Assembly: GCA_018830415.1 (NCBI GenBank)
Contig: JAHJSJ010000103.1
Span: forward strand, 1-9,794
DNA length: 9,794 bases
Direction of reading: 5' to 3'
Source: Alphaproteobacteria bacterium
GTDB lineage: Bacteria; Pseudomonadota; Alphaproteobacteria; Sphingomonadales; Sphingomonadaceae
In this document: one piece after another, positions 1-7,096 of the stretch
Layout of the letters: each line of letters begins with the position of its first letter
How positions within the stretch are numbered: position 1 is the stretch's first letter
The notes under the pieces: generated by a model
What the model saw: the letters and a program-made list of their open reading frames with translations, nothing else
Told to the model about the DNA's origin: nothing
The model's database searches: none
Translations under genes and position numbers: made by a program

Positions 1-2021
1 CTGGCGCGTTTGGCGTCCTTGCCCTCACCCATCTGCACGTAAGGGCCGAAACGTCCGGTCTTGCGGTGAATATCTTCGCCGGTTTCGGGGTGCTGGCCCA
101 TCACGCCATCATCCGCCCCGTCCGCGCCTTCGCCGCCCGGCTGGGCAAAGCGGCGGGTGAATTTGCATTCGGGGTAGTTCACACAGGCCACAAACGCGCC
201 GAACTTGCCGCCGCGCAAGCTGAGCCGGCCATTGGCGCGCCCTTCGCTGGCGCACAGCGGGCAGGCGCGCGGGTCGCTGCCATCTTCGCGCGGCGGGAAC
301 AGGAAATCGGAGAGGTATTCGTCCAGCGCCTCGGTCACTTCCGAAGGCAGCTTCTCCATCACCTCATCAGCCTTGGGCTTGAAGTCCTTCCAGAAGCGGG
401 CGAGCACCGCCTTGTAATCCTCGCGCCCGTCGGAAACGATGTCGAGTTCATCCTCCATCCCGGCGGTGAAGTCGTAAGCGACATAGTTGGGGAAGAAGCG
501 TTCAAGGAACGCCGTCAGCAAGCGGCCGCTTTCTTCCGCGAAGAAACGGTTTTTCTCCATCCGTACATAGGCCCGGTCGCGCAGGGTCTGGATGGTCGAG
601 GCGTAGGTGGACGGGCGCCCGATGCCGAGTTCTTCGAGGCGTTTGACAAGGCTGGCTTCGGAGAAACGCGGCGGCGGCTGGGTGAAATGCTGCGTCGCAT
701 CGACCGCGCGCTTGGCCGGGCAATCGCCCGCTTTCATCACGGGCAGCAGACCGCTTTCGTCGTCTTCTGAATCGTCGAAGCCTTCCTGATAGACCGCGAG
801 GAATCCGGGGAAGCGGATCACCTGACCGGTGGCGCGCAGCTCGTGGCTCCCGGTCGCATCGCGGAAGGTGACGGTGGTGCGTTCCAATTGCGCGGTCGCC
901 ATCTGGCTCGCCATCGCGCGCTTGAAGATCAGATCATACAGCTTGGCTTCGTCGCCAGATGCCGCGCGTTCGCGGGCGAAATCGGTCGGGCGGATCGCTT
1001 CGTGCGCTTCCTGCGCGTTCTTTGCCTTGGTGCTGTAGAAACGCGGCTTTTCCGGGCGGTAATCTTCGCTGAAACGCGCGGCGATGGCATCGCGCGCGGC
1101 CATAATCGCGCTCATATCCATCTGCACCCCGTCGGTGCGCATATAGGTGATCGCGCCCGCTTCATACAGCGATTGCGCCAGCCGCATGGTGTGCTGCGCC
1201 GAAAATCCGAGCTTGCGCGCAGCCTCCTGCTGCAAGGTCGAGGTGGTGAACGGCGGCGCGGGGTTGCGCTTCAGCGGCTTGGTTTCGACGCCTTCGACGG
1301 TGAAGCGCCCCGCCTCCACGGCGGCCTTGGCTTCCATCGCGATGCCGGATGCGCCGAGGCTCAGCTTTTCCAGCTTCTCGCCCTGGAACCTGACCAGCCG
1401 CGCATCGAACTCGGTGCCGTCGTGCATCATCCGCGCGACGACGCTCCAGTATTCATCCGCGCAAAACGCCTCGATCTCGCGCTCACGCTCGACGATCAGG
1501 CGCAGCGCGACCGATTGCACGCGCCCGGCGCTCTTGGCCCCCGGCAGCTTGCGCCACAGCACCGGCGACAGGGTGAACCCGAACAGGTAATCGAGCGCGC
1601 GGCGCGCCAGATAGGCGTCGATCAACGGCTGATCGAGCTCGCGCGGGCGGGTCATCGCCTCGGTCACGGCGGTCTTGGTGATCGCGTTGAAGGTGACGCG
1701 GTCGACCAGCGATGGCACGCTTTTGCGCTTCTTCAGCAGTTCCAGCACGTGCCAGCTGATCGCCTCGCCTTCGCGGTCAGGGTCAGTCGCCAGCACAAGC
1801 CGGGTTGCGCCCTTGGCCGCATCGGCGATTTCCTTGAACCGGCTTTGCTTGTCGCGGTAAAGTTCCCACTCCATCGCGAAATCGGCGTCCGGATTTACGC
1901 TGCCATCCTTGGGCGGCAGGTCGCGGACGTGGCCGTAGGAGGCGAGAACCTTGAAGTCCTTGCCCAGATATTTTTCGATAGTCTTCGCCTTGGCGGGCGA
2001 TTCAACGATGACAAGCTGCAT
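1..2021 (-). CDS. topA: DNA topoisomerase I (type IA), 3' end beyond window
   Basis: Relaxes negatively supercoiled DNA by cutting and rejoining one strand through a tyrosine-DNA intermediate. The frame is open from ATG at 2021 to the left edge, giving 673 visible residues. The N-terminus MQLVIVESPAKAKTIEKYLG is the classic TopA start with the metal-site Glu7. The Toprim DxDxE motif is in LATDPDREGEA (Asp80, Asp82, Glu84). The catalytic tyrosine is Tyr293 in ITYMRTDG. A four-cysteine zinc ribbon follows (Cys587, Cys590, Cys613, Cys619). Family members usually run to about 850 residues, so roughly the last 150-200 residues (more C-terminal zinc/Toprim repeats) lie outside the window. It is the last visible gene of the leftward plsY-dprA-topA cluster, 87 bases after the dprA stop. 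No strong Shine-Dalgarno sequence precedes the ATG; the start is chosen by family N-terminus. Identity is very secure. Confidence 0.97.
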   Translation of the reverse strand, partial: MQLVIVESPAKAKTIEKYLGKDFKVLASYGHVRDLPPKDGSVNPDADFAMEWELYRDKQSRFKEIADAAKGATRLVLATDPDREGEAISWHVLELLKKRKSVPSLVDRVTFNAITKTAVTEAMTRPRELDQPLIDAYLARRALDYLFGFTLSPVLWRKLPGAKSAGRVQSVALRLIVEREREIEAFCADEYWSVVARMMHDGTEFDARLVRFQGEKLEKLSLGASGIAMEAKAAVEAGRFTVEGVETKPLKRNPAPPFTTSTLQQEAARKLGFSAQHTMRLAQSLYEAGAITYMRTDGVQMDMSAIMAARDAIAARFSEDYRPEKPRFYSTKAKNAQEAHEAIRPTDFARERAASGDEAKLYDLIFKRAMASQMATAQLERTTVTFRDATGSHELRATGQVIRFPGFLAVYQEGFDDSEDDESGLLPVMKAGDCPAKRAVDATQHFTQPPPRFSEASLVKRLEELGIGRPSTYASTIQTLRDRAYVRMEKNRFFAEESGRLLTAFLERFFPNYVAYDFTAGMEDELDIVSDGREDYKAVLARFWKDFKPKADEVMEKLPSEVTEALDEYLSDFLFPPREDGSDPRACPLCASEGRANGRLSLRGGKFGAFVACVNYPECKFTRRFAQPGGEGADGADDGVMGQHPETGEDIHRKTGRFGPYVQMGEGKDAKRA

Positions 2022-2108
2022 GATGGTAACGCGGTGTCCCTTACGTGTGTACGCGCGAGGGTGGAGCGCGGCCTCATACGGCGTCAAGCGGGTTGTGCAA
2101 GGGGGAGC

Positions 2109-3230
2109 TTACCCCGCCCGCCGCACCAGCCCGCCCGCTTCGCGCGCCAGATCGCCTGCCAGTTCGAGTTCGAGCAGCGCCATGTGCACCGCCGCCGCGC
2201 CGCTGCCCGATTGGCGGATCAGCTCATCAACGCTGACCGGCGCGTTGGAAAGCAGCGCGGCGATGGCGTCTGTGCCGGCCGCATCCCACGCGGCCTCGGC
2301 CAGTTCGGCATAGTCGAAATCCGTCGCGCCCTCGCTCACCCGAAAGCGGGATCGCGGCGCGCCGGTGAAGCTTTGGAGGAGTTCCACCACCTCGTCGGGC
2401 GTCTGCACCAGCACTGCACCTTCACGGATCAACTGGTTGCAGCCCAAAGCGCGCGCATCGAGCGGGGAGCCGGGGATCGCCATCACCTCGCGCCCCGCCT
2501 CACCCGCCAGCCGCGCGGTGATGAGGCTGCCCGATTGCGGCGCGGCCTCGATCACCAGCGTTCCCAGCGCCAGGCCAGCGATGATGCGGTTGCGCGAAGG
2601 GAAATGCCGCCCGCGCGGCTCGGTGCCGGGGGGTTGTTCGGCGATCAGCAGCGCCTCTGCCGCGATGCGTTCCTGCAATTCGGCGTGCTGCGGGGGGTAG
2701 GTGATGTCGATCCCGCTGGCGATCACCCCGATGGTGGCGCGGGTGTGGTGGCCCAGCGCGCCTTCGTGCGCCGCGCCGTCGATACCGCGAGCAAGTCCGG
2801 AGACGATGGTGAACCCCGCCTCCGCCAAGGCCGCGCCGAAATCGCGCGCCAGCTTCACCGCCGCCGCGCTGGCATTGCGCGCCCCGACCAACGCAACGCA
2901 AGGTTCTGAGGCGAGTGCCAGCTTGCCCCGGCAGGTGAGGATCGGCGGGGCGCTGTCGAGTTCGGCCAGCAAGGCAGGGTAATCGCTCTGATCGTGGAAC
3001 AGGTAACGCGCACCCGCCTTGCGCACCGCCGCCACCTCACGCTCAATGCTGTCGGCAGGTGCAGGGCGATACGGCCCGCGCCCCCGGCTGGCGAGATCGG
3101 GCAAAGCATCCAGCGCCGCCGCCGCCGTGCCGAACCGCGCGATCAATTGGCGATAGCTGACCGGGCCAATGTTGGGCGAACGCAGCAGGCGAATCCGCGC
3201 GAAGGCTTCGTGTTGTGTCATTCCAACCAT
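2109..3230 (-). CDS. dprA: DNA-processing protein DprA
   Basis: DprA (Smf) binds incoming single-stranded DNA and loads RecA during natural transformation; it is also widespread in bacteria not known to be competent. The 373-residue protein has a small N-terminal helical region, then the Rossmann-like core: VGARNAS (115-121), SGLARGIDGAAH (144-155), FPSRNRIIAGL (210-220), PQSGSLITA (231-239) and GCNQLIREGA (263-272). A C-terminal winged-helix segment (about 320-370) follows. The frame extends to an ATG at 3248, but that codon lies in the loop of a palindromic repeat and has no ribosome-binding site. The ATG at 3230 follows GGGGAA at a spacing of about six bases and is preferred; ATG at 3221 is another possibility. 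It lies 76 bases downstream of plsY and 87 upstream of topA, an arrangement consistent with one operon. Confidence 0.95.
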   Translation of the reverse strand: MVGMTQHEAFARIRLLRSPNIGPVSYRQLIARFGTAAAALDALPDLASRGRGPYRPAPADSIEREVAAVRKAGARYLFHDQSDYPALLAELDSAPPILTCRGKLALASEPCVALVGARNASAAAVKLARDFGAALAEAGFTIVSGLARGIDGAAHEGALGHHTRATIGVIASGIDITYPPQHAELQERIAAEALLIAEQPPGTEPRGRHFPSRNRIIAGLALGTLVIEAAPQSGSLITARLAGEAGREVMAIPGSPLDARALGCNQLIREGAVLVQTPDEVVELLQSFTGAPRSRFRVSEGATDFDYAELAEAAWDAAGTDAIAALLSNAPVSVDELIRQSGSGAAAVHMALLELELAGDLAREAGGLVRRAG

Positions 3231-3233
3231 CAG

Positions 3234-3260
3234 TGATTCCCCGCGCATGCGGGGATCTCA
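3234..3260. repeat. GC-rich palindromic repeat, copy A (dprA leader)
   Basis: An imperfect hairpin: arms CCCCGC (3239-3244) and GCGGGG (3249-3254), loop GCAT, an extra T-A pair, then GAT/ATC after a one-base bulge, followed by CTCA. It resembles copy B 45-50 bases away (T/CTCCCGC-NNNN-GCGGGA/G then CTCA). On the minus strand its right arm gives the GGGGAA that is the best Shine-Dalgarno candidate for dprA. Hairpins of this kind are dispersed through many sphingomonad genomes (general knowledge, not checked here). Confidence 0.6.
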
Positions 3261-3285
3261 GCCGGCCGATCGCCAGGTTGCGGGA

Positions 3286-3310
3286 GGCTCCCGCCTGCGC
3301 GGGAGCTCAC
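3286..3310. repeat. GC-rich palindromic repeat, copy B (just after plsY stop)
   Basis: A perfect 8-bp stem GCTCCCGC (3287-3294) / GCGGGAGC (3299-3306) with loop CTGC. It directly abuts the plsY stop codon (3307-3309). A neighbouring CGGGAG (3281-3286) could pair alternatively with CTCCCG. On the minus strand no T-run follows, so it is not a convincing intrinsic terminator. It may instead protect the 3' end of plsY mRNA or be a passive dispersed repeat related to copy A. Confidence 0.6.
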
Positions 3311-3903
3311 GGTTTTTGGGCTCCCACGCGTGGCTCCTCCCCGCGCATCAGTCGCCCGATATTGGCGCGGTGCTGCACCAGCACGATTCCGGCGATGGCG
3401 ATCAACGGGGCGATGACTTGCGGATAGCCCAGCGCCCACGCCGCCACTGGCGCGGCCACCACCGTCACCATCGACGATACCGAGGAAATCCGGCTGAGAT
3501 ACAACGTCGCCGCCCAGATCGCCGCACACGCCAGCATTGCGGGCCACGCCAGCGCCAGCAACGCGCCCGCCGCGCTGGCGAACCCCTTGCCGCCCTTGAA
3601 CGCCAGCCACGGGGTAAAGCAATGCCCGGCCACCGCCGCGACAGCCGCGATACCTTCCGTGAGTCCGTCGGCATGGGGCCAGAAATACCCCGCCACCAAT
3701 ACCGGCACCGCCGCCTTGGCCGCATCGAGCAGCACGGTTGCCGCCGCCAGCCCCTTGTTCCCGGTGCGCAGCACATTGGTCGCGCCGATACTGCCACTGC
3801 CGATATTGCGCACATCGCCCAGCCCCGCCGCGCGGGTCAGGATCAGGCCAAATGGGACGGAGCCAAGCGCAAAGCCCAGCAAAGCGGAGAAAAACAATTC
3901 CAT
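3307..3903 (-). CDS. plsY: Glycerol-3-phosphate acyltransferase PlsY
   Basis: Integral membrane enzyme that transfers an acyl group from acyl-phosphate to glycerol-3-phosphate, giving lysophosphatidic acid, the first step of phospholipid synthesis; its partner is PlsX. The 198-residue length is normal. Recognisable family blocks are GSVPFG near residue 14, RNIGSGSIGATNVLRTGNKG near 32-51, and GHCFTPWLAFKGGKGFA near 93-109. Several hydrophobic stretches separate them, as expected for a multi-pass protein with substrate-binding loops. The ATG at 3903 directly precedes the typical hydrophobic N-terminus ELFFSALLGFALGSVP. It is the first gene of the leftward cluster with dprA and topA and is divergent from murI, with 116 bases between the starts. 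The C-terminus is hydrophilic and short. Confidence 0.96.
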   Translation of the reverse strand: MELFFSALLGFALGSVPFGLILTRAAGLGDVRNIGSGSIGATNVLRTGNKGLAAATVLLDAAKAAVPVLVAGYFWPHADGLTEGIAAVAAVAGHCFTPWLAFKGGKGFASAAGALLALAWPAMLACAAIWAATLYLSRISSVSSMVTVVAAPVAAWALGYPQVIAPLIAIAGIVLVQHRANIGRLMRGEEPRVGAQKP

Positions 3904-3916
3904 AAGTCCTCATCCC

Positions 3917-4005
3917 GCTCATGCCGAGCTTGTCGAAGCATCGTATTTTCTTCTAAAGCTGCGATAGTAGCAAGAACGACCCTTCGACAAGCTCAGGGTG
4001 AACGG
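3917..4005. repeat. Inverted pair of a dispersed repeat between plsY and murI
   Basis: GAGCTTGTCGAAG (3926-3938) is the exact reverse complement of CTTCGACAAGCTC (3982-3994). The similarity extends outward (TCATGCC versus TCACCCT before the GAGC core), giving arms of about 20 bases around a 43-base spacer. The right arm with its flank CAGGGTGAACGG has the form of a short repeat seen intergenically in many sphingomonad and other bacterial genomes (from memory). The spacer is comparatively AT-rich. The pair fills most of the space where the divergent plsY and murI promoters should lie, so it could be a bidirectional terminator/cruciform or simply a repeat insertion. No clear -35/-10 pair stands out here. 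Confidence 0.65.
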
Positions 4006-4019
4006 TAATAAGGATTTTC

Positions 4020-4811
4020 GTGCCATCCTCCCCCATCCTGCTGTTCGATTCCGGTGTTGGCGGGCTGTCGGTGTATGATGCCTTGCGCAAAGTCCTGCCC
4101 CACGCCCCGGTAATCTATGCCGCCGACCTTGCCGGCCTGCCCTATGGCACCAAGACCGAGGCGCAGATTGCCGCGCGGGTTTCTGGCCTGCTGGGGCGGA
4201 TGGCCGAACGTTACCAGCCGCGCCTCGCCTGCATTGCCTGCAACACCGCCAGCACCATCGCGCTGGGCATGGTGCGCGATGTGCTGGAGATTCCGGTGGT
4301 GGGCACGGTGCCCGCGATCAAGCCCGCCGCTGCGCTCACCAAAACCGGCACCATCGGCCTGATCGGCACTGACGCGACCATCCGCCAGGCCTATGTCGAT
4401 GATCTGGAGGCACGGTTTGGCAATGGCACGCGGTTGCTGCGCATCGCCGCGCCCGGCCTGGTCGCTGCGGCTGAAGCGAAGCTGCGCGGACACCCTGTCG
4501 ATCCGGCATTGATCGCGGACATCCGCGCGCGGCTTGCGGCGATGCCCGGCGGCGATACGATCGACACGCTGGTGCTCGCCTGCACGCACTTTCCGCTGCT
4601 GGCCGATGAACTCGCCGCCGCGTTTGGCGACCAAGTGGCACAGGTTGACGGCGCGCAGGGCATCGCTCGGCGCATCGCAGACCTGCTTAAAGGACAGGAT
4701 TTCGCCGCGAGCGGCCCCAATCGCTTCATCACCACCGGGCCGCTCTCAGGCGCAGCCGGGCTGGAGCCCGCGCTCACGGCACGCGGGTTCGGCGCCGCGG
4801 AGGCGTTCTGA
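4020..4811 (+). CDS. murI: Glutamate racemase
   Basis: Cytoplasmic, cofactor-independent enzyme converting L- to D-glutamate for the peptidoglycan stem peptide. The 263-residue protein shows the family's two-base active site: Asp10-Ser11 in FDSGVGG, Cys74 in CIACNTAS and Cys188 in LACTHFPLL. PYGTK (41-45) and VVGTVPAIKPA (93-103) are also typical. The start is GTG, preceded by AAGGA ending at 4014 with a five-base spacing; the frame fits the family N-terminus. It is transcribed divergently from plsY, and its stop lies 174 bases before hemA. Its GC content and codon choice match its neighbours. Length and catalytic residues are all normal. Confidence 0.96.
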   Translation: MPSSPILLFDSGVGGLSVYDALRKVLPHAPVIYAADLAGLPYGTKTEAQIAARVSGLLGRMAERYQPRLACIACNTASTIALGMVRDVLEIPVVGTVPAIKPAAALTKTGTIGLIGTDATIRQAYVDDLEARFGNGTRLLRIAAPGLVAAAEAKLRGHPVDPALIADIRARLAAMPGGDTIDTLVLACTHFPLLADELAAAFGDQVAQVDGAQGIARRIADLLKGQDFAASGPNRFITTGPLSGAAGLEPALTARGFGAAEAF

Positions 4812-4826
4812 ACACCGCCAATTCCC

Positions 4827-4843
4827 TTGCGAAACACTCGCAA
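4827..4843. promoter_or_regulatory. 17-base palindrome upstream of hemA
   Basis: TTGCGA (4827-4832), spacer AACAC, TCGCAA (4838-4843): a perfect 6-bp inverted repeat just after murI and about 140 bases before the hemA start. Its symmetry and size suit a dimeric regulator's operator, but I cannot match it to a known regulator; it is not a canonical FNR/CRP site. It could also be a short hairpin. The regulatory reading is inference from position and symmetry only. Confidence 0.3.
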
Positions 4844-4935
4844 AGATCGTGGTGGCAAAACCGATTACCCTGACCTAAAAACCCGCGAAACATTTACTCC
4901 ACTTGTGGGTTATGAACGCAAACGTTCGGAACAAT

Positions 4936-4966
4936 GGGCGGGACGGATCATCCATCCGCACCGCCC
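4936..4966 (+). promoter_or_regulatory. Stem-loop in hemA leader
   Basis: GGGCGG (4936-4941) pairs with CCGCCC (4961-4966); after a symmetric 2x2 internal loop (GA/CA), CGGAT (4944-4948) pairs with ATCCG (4954-4958) around a five-base loop. It ends about 19 bases before the hemA GTG and 7 bases before the weak AAAGAG ribosome-binding site. A smaller hairpin GAACG-CAAA-CGTTC (4914-4927) lies just upstream. No T-run follows, so it is not an intrinsic terminator. A role in hemA mRNA stability or translation is plausible but inferred. Confidence 0.4.
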
Positions 4967-4985
4967 GCAACACAAAGAGCCGCGT

Positions 4986-6206
4986 GTGAATTACGATCAG
5001 ATTTTCGACCAGGCGATTGACCGCTTGCACGAAGAAGGCCGCTACCGGGTCTTCATCGACATCATGCGGAACAAGGGCGCCTATCCTAACGCGCGCTGTT
5101 TCCATGGGCACAACGGGCCGAAACCGATCACGGTGTGGTGTTCCAACGACTATCTGTGCATGGGCCAGCACGAAAAGGTGATCGCCGCGATGGAAACCGC
5201 GCTGCACGATGTTGGCGCAGGGTCGGGCGGCACCCGCAATATCGGCGGCAACACCCATCTGCATATCGAGCTGGAACGCGAACTGGCCGACCTGCACGGC
5301 AAGGACGGCGCGCTGCTGTTCACCTCGGGCTATGTATCGAACGATGCGACGCTGTCGACGCTGGCGCGGTTGCTGCCGGGCTGCGTGATTTTCTCGGACG
5401 AACTGAACCACGCCAGCATGATCGCAGGCATCCGCAATTCGGGCTGCGAGAAACGGGTGTTCCGGCACAATGATGTCACGCATCTGGAAATGCTGCTCGC
5501 CGCCGAAGACCCCGACACGCCCAAACTGATCGCGTTTGAAAGCGTTTATTCGATTGATGGCGATGTCGCCCCGATCCACGCGATTTGCGATCTGGCGGAT
5601 AAATACAACGCGCTCACCTATATCGACGAAGTTCACGCGGTCGGGATGTATGGGCCGCGTGGCGGCGGGATTTCCGAACGTGATAACGCCGCGCACCGGA
5701 TCGACATTATCGAAGGCACTTTGGGCAAGGCGTTCGGGGTGATGGGCGGCTATATCGCGGCGAGCACCAAGGTGATCGACTGCATCCGTTCCTATGCGCC
5801 GGGCTTCATCTTCACCACCTCGCTATCGCCGGTGCTGGTGGCGGGCGTGCTGGCATCGGTACGGCATTTGAAAGAGAGCAACGTCGAGCGCAACGCGCAG
5901 ATGCGCGCCGCCGCCATGCTCAAGCTGAAATTCGCCGAGGCTGGCCTGCCGGTGATGGATTCTGTCACCCATATCGTGCCGCTGATGGTGGGCGATCCGG
6001 TGCGCGCCAAGAAGATCAGCGATATCCTGCTGGCCGAATACGGCGTCTATGTGCAGCCGATCAACTTCCCCACAGTGCCGCGCGGCACCGAACGCCTGCG
6101 CTTCACACCGGGGCCGCATCACAGCGAGCCGATGATGGATGAACTGACGAGCGCGCTGGTGGAAATCTGGGACAGGCTGGAACTGGAACTGGCCGAGGCG
6201 GCGTAA
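4986..6206 (+). CDS. hemA: 5-aminolevulinate synthase
   Basis: Pyridoxal-phosphate enzyme that condenses glycine and succinyl-CoA to 5-aminolevulinate, the committed step of tetrapyrrole (haem, possibly bacteriochlorophyll) synthesis in alphaproteobacteria. From GTG at 4986 it is 406 residues, the usual bacterial length. It begins with the characteristic NYDQIFDQAIDRLHEEGRYR. Visible blocks: WCSNDYLCMGQH (51-62), GAGSGGTRNIGGN (77-89), DELNHASMIAGIR (138-150), FESVYSIDGD (184-193), YIDEVHAVGMYG (212-223) and the PLP lysine Lys248 in EGTLGKAFG. The frame stays open 53 codons further upstream, but that stretch does not look like ALAS N-terminus and includes the leader stem-loop, so it is excluded. 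The ribosome-binding site is weak (AAAGAG, six bases before GTG). It follows murI on the same strand after 174 bases, so it probably has its own promoter. Confidence 0.97.
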   Translation: MNYDQIFDQAIDRLHEEGRYRVFIDIMRNKGAYPNARCFHGHNGPKPITVWCSNDYLCMGQHEKVIAAMETALHDVGAGSGGTRNIGGNTHLHIELERELADLHGKDGALLFTSGYVSNDATLSTLARLLPGCVIFSDELNHASMIAGIRNSGCEKRVFRHNDVTHLEMLLAAEDPDTPKLIAFESVYSIDGDVAPIHAICDLADKYNALTYIDEVHAVGMYGPRGGGISERDNAAHRIDIIEGTLGKAFGVMGGYIAASTKVIDCIRSYAPGFIFTTSLSPVLVAGVLASVRHLKESNVERNAQMRAAAMLKLKFAEAGLPVMDSVTHIVPLMVGDPVRAKKISDILLAEYGVYVQPINFPTVPRGTERLRFTPGPHHSEPMMDELTSALVEIWDRLELELAEAA

Positions 6207-6234
6207 TCCCGCCCGCGCCGTGCCGTAACGTCCT

Positions 6235-6262
6235 TTGACGCGCCGCGCGGCTGGGCTAGGCA
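6235..6262 (+). promoter_or_regulatory. Candidate promoter for the nitroreductase gene
   Basis: TTGACG (6235-6240) is a good -35 box; after 16 bases TAGGCA (6257-6262) sits where the -10 box would be, within GGGCTAGGCA. The -10 match to the sigma-70 consensus is poor, though GC-rich alphaproteobacterial promoters often look like this. It lies in the 84-base gap after hemA and would give a leader of about 20 bases ending in the GGGAG ribosome-binding site. Confidence 0.35.
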
Positions 6263-6290
6263 CTCCCCCGATCAGATTCGGGAGAATATA

Positions 6291-6983
6291 GTGAGCGGTA
6301 CGCCAGATCAGACTTACGCCGAGGTCGTCCTCGGCCGCCGCAGCATTCGCGGCTATCTCGACAAGCCGGTGCCGCGCGCGCTGATCGAGGAAGTGCTAGC
6401 CCTCGCGATGCGCTCGCCATCGTCGATGAACACCCAGCCGTGGCATTTCCATGTCATCACTGGCGCGCCATTGGGCCGCATCCGGCGCGGCAATACCGAA
6501 CGGATTTTGGCGGGTGAGCCCGACAGCCGCGAATTCCGCCGGGGGGAGCCATTCGCAGGCGTCCACCGCGACCGGCAGGTTGAAGTTGCCAAGCAATTGT
6601 TCGGCGCGATGGGGATTGAACGCGACGACAAACCCGCCCGTCAGGACTGGGTGCTGCGCGGTTTCCGCCAGTTCGATGCGCCGGTGTGCGTGATCGTCAC
6701 CTACGACCGCGAACTGTCCGGCAGCGATGACACCGCGTTTGATTGCGGCGCGGTAACAACCGCGCTGGTCAACGCGGCGTGGAGCCGGGGGCTGGGCTGC
6801 GTGATCAACAGCCAGGGCATCATGCAAAGCCCGGTGGTGCGCGAACACGCGGGCATCCCCGACGATCAGGTGATCATGAAAGCCGTCGCAATGGGCTGGC
6901 CCGACCCGGATTTCCCGGCCAACGCCGTCGTATCCTTGCGCAAAAGCGTTGACGAGGCCGCGCGGTTTGTGGGGTTTGACTGA
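6291..6983 (+). CDS. Nitroreductase family FMN protein
   Basis: Probable FMN-dependent NAD(P)H oxidoreductase of the nitroreductase superfamily; the natural substrate cannot be told from sequence. The 230-residue protein has the N-terminal FMN-phosphate motif RRSIRGY (16-22), SSMNTQPWHF (44-53), the DCGAVTTALVNAAWSRGLG segment (151-169) that forms part of the dimer/FMN site, and the C-terminal MGWPDPDFPAN (201-211) typical of one broad group of these enzymes. The start is GTG at 6291, with GGGAG six bases upstream; no ATG fits. It stands alone between hemA and the low-GC islet, with a candidate promoter of its own. Subfamilies include nitroaromatic reductases, flavin reductases and BluB-like enzymes; it lacks anything that would place it firmly among them. 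Confidence 0.88.
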   Translation: MSGTPDQTYAEVVLGRRSIRGYLDKPVPRALIEEVLALAMRSPSSMNTQPWHFHVITGAPLGRIRRGNTERILAGEPDSREFRRGEPFAGVHRDRQVEVAKQLFGAMGIERDDKPARQDWVLRGFRQFDAPVCVIVTYDRELSGSDDTAFDCGAVTTALVNAAWSRGLGCVINSQGIMQSPVVREHAGIPDDQVIMKAVAMGWPDPDFPANAVVSLRKSVDEAARFVGFD

Positions 6984-6998
6984 AGGTCAGCGTGACAA

Positions 6999-7025
6999 AC
7001 TACCGTTCCGCTTTTCGGGGGTAGT
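6999..7025. other. Weak hairpin after the nitroreductase gene
   Basis: ACTACC (6999-7004) pairs with GGTAGT (7020-7025) across a 14-15 base loop, shortly after the stop codon at 6981-6983. There is no T-run on either strand immediately after the stem, so it is a poor intrinsic terminator. It is the only structure visible between the stop and the repeat at 7071. Confidence 0.2.
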
Positions 7026-7070
7026 GGGCAGCGGGGCTATGAACGGTATTGGGTGGTTTTAAGCCATCCC

Positions 7071-7096
7071 GTCACCCCAGCGAAAGCTGGGGCCTA
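7071..7096. repeat. Palindromic repeat at the 3' end of the RES gene
   Basis: CCCCAGC (7075-7081), loop GAAA, GCTGGGG (7086-7092): a perfect 7-bp stem closed by a GNRA-type loop on the plus strand. The surrounding form GTCACCCCAGCGAAAGCTGGGG is a short dispersed repeat familiar from many sphingomonad and other proteobacterial intergenic regions (from memory). The RES stop codon (TAG, minus strand 7096-7094) directly adjoins the stem. The repeat may act as a convergent terminator-like hairpin between the plus-strand nitroreductase and the minus-strand RES gene. Confidence 0.6.

Noticed and set aside
66..770. Long plus-strand open frame opposite topA (234 codons)
   Set aside because: It is the antisense shadow of topA, whose minus-strand frame carries all type IA topoisomerase motifs.
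843..2909. Very long plus-strand open frame (688 codons) across topA and dprA
   Set aside because: High-GC antisense frames often lack stops; it runs across two well-supported minus-strand genes and their gap, with no recognisable domain and an Arg/His/Gln-rich composition.
4827..4985. 53-codon upstream extension of the hemA frame
   Set aside because: It starts with TTG, does not resemble ALAS, contains the leader stem-loop, and the GTG at 4986 gives the exact family N-terminus and length.
6263..6284. Hairpin covering the nitroreductase Shine-Dalgarno (CCCGA/TCGGG with outer CT/AG)
   Set aside because: If the candidate promoter at 6235-6262 is right, transcription would start within or after the left arm, so the hairpin would not form in the mRNA; the pairing also needs a two-base bulge.
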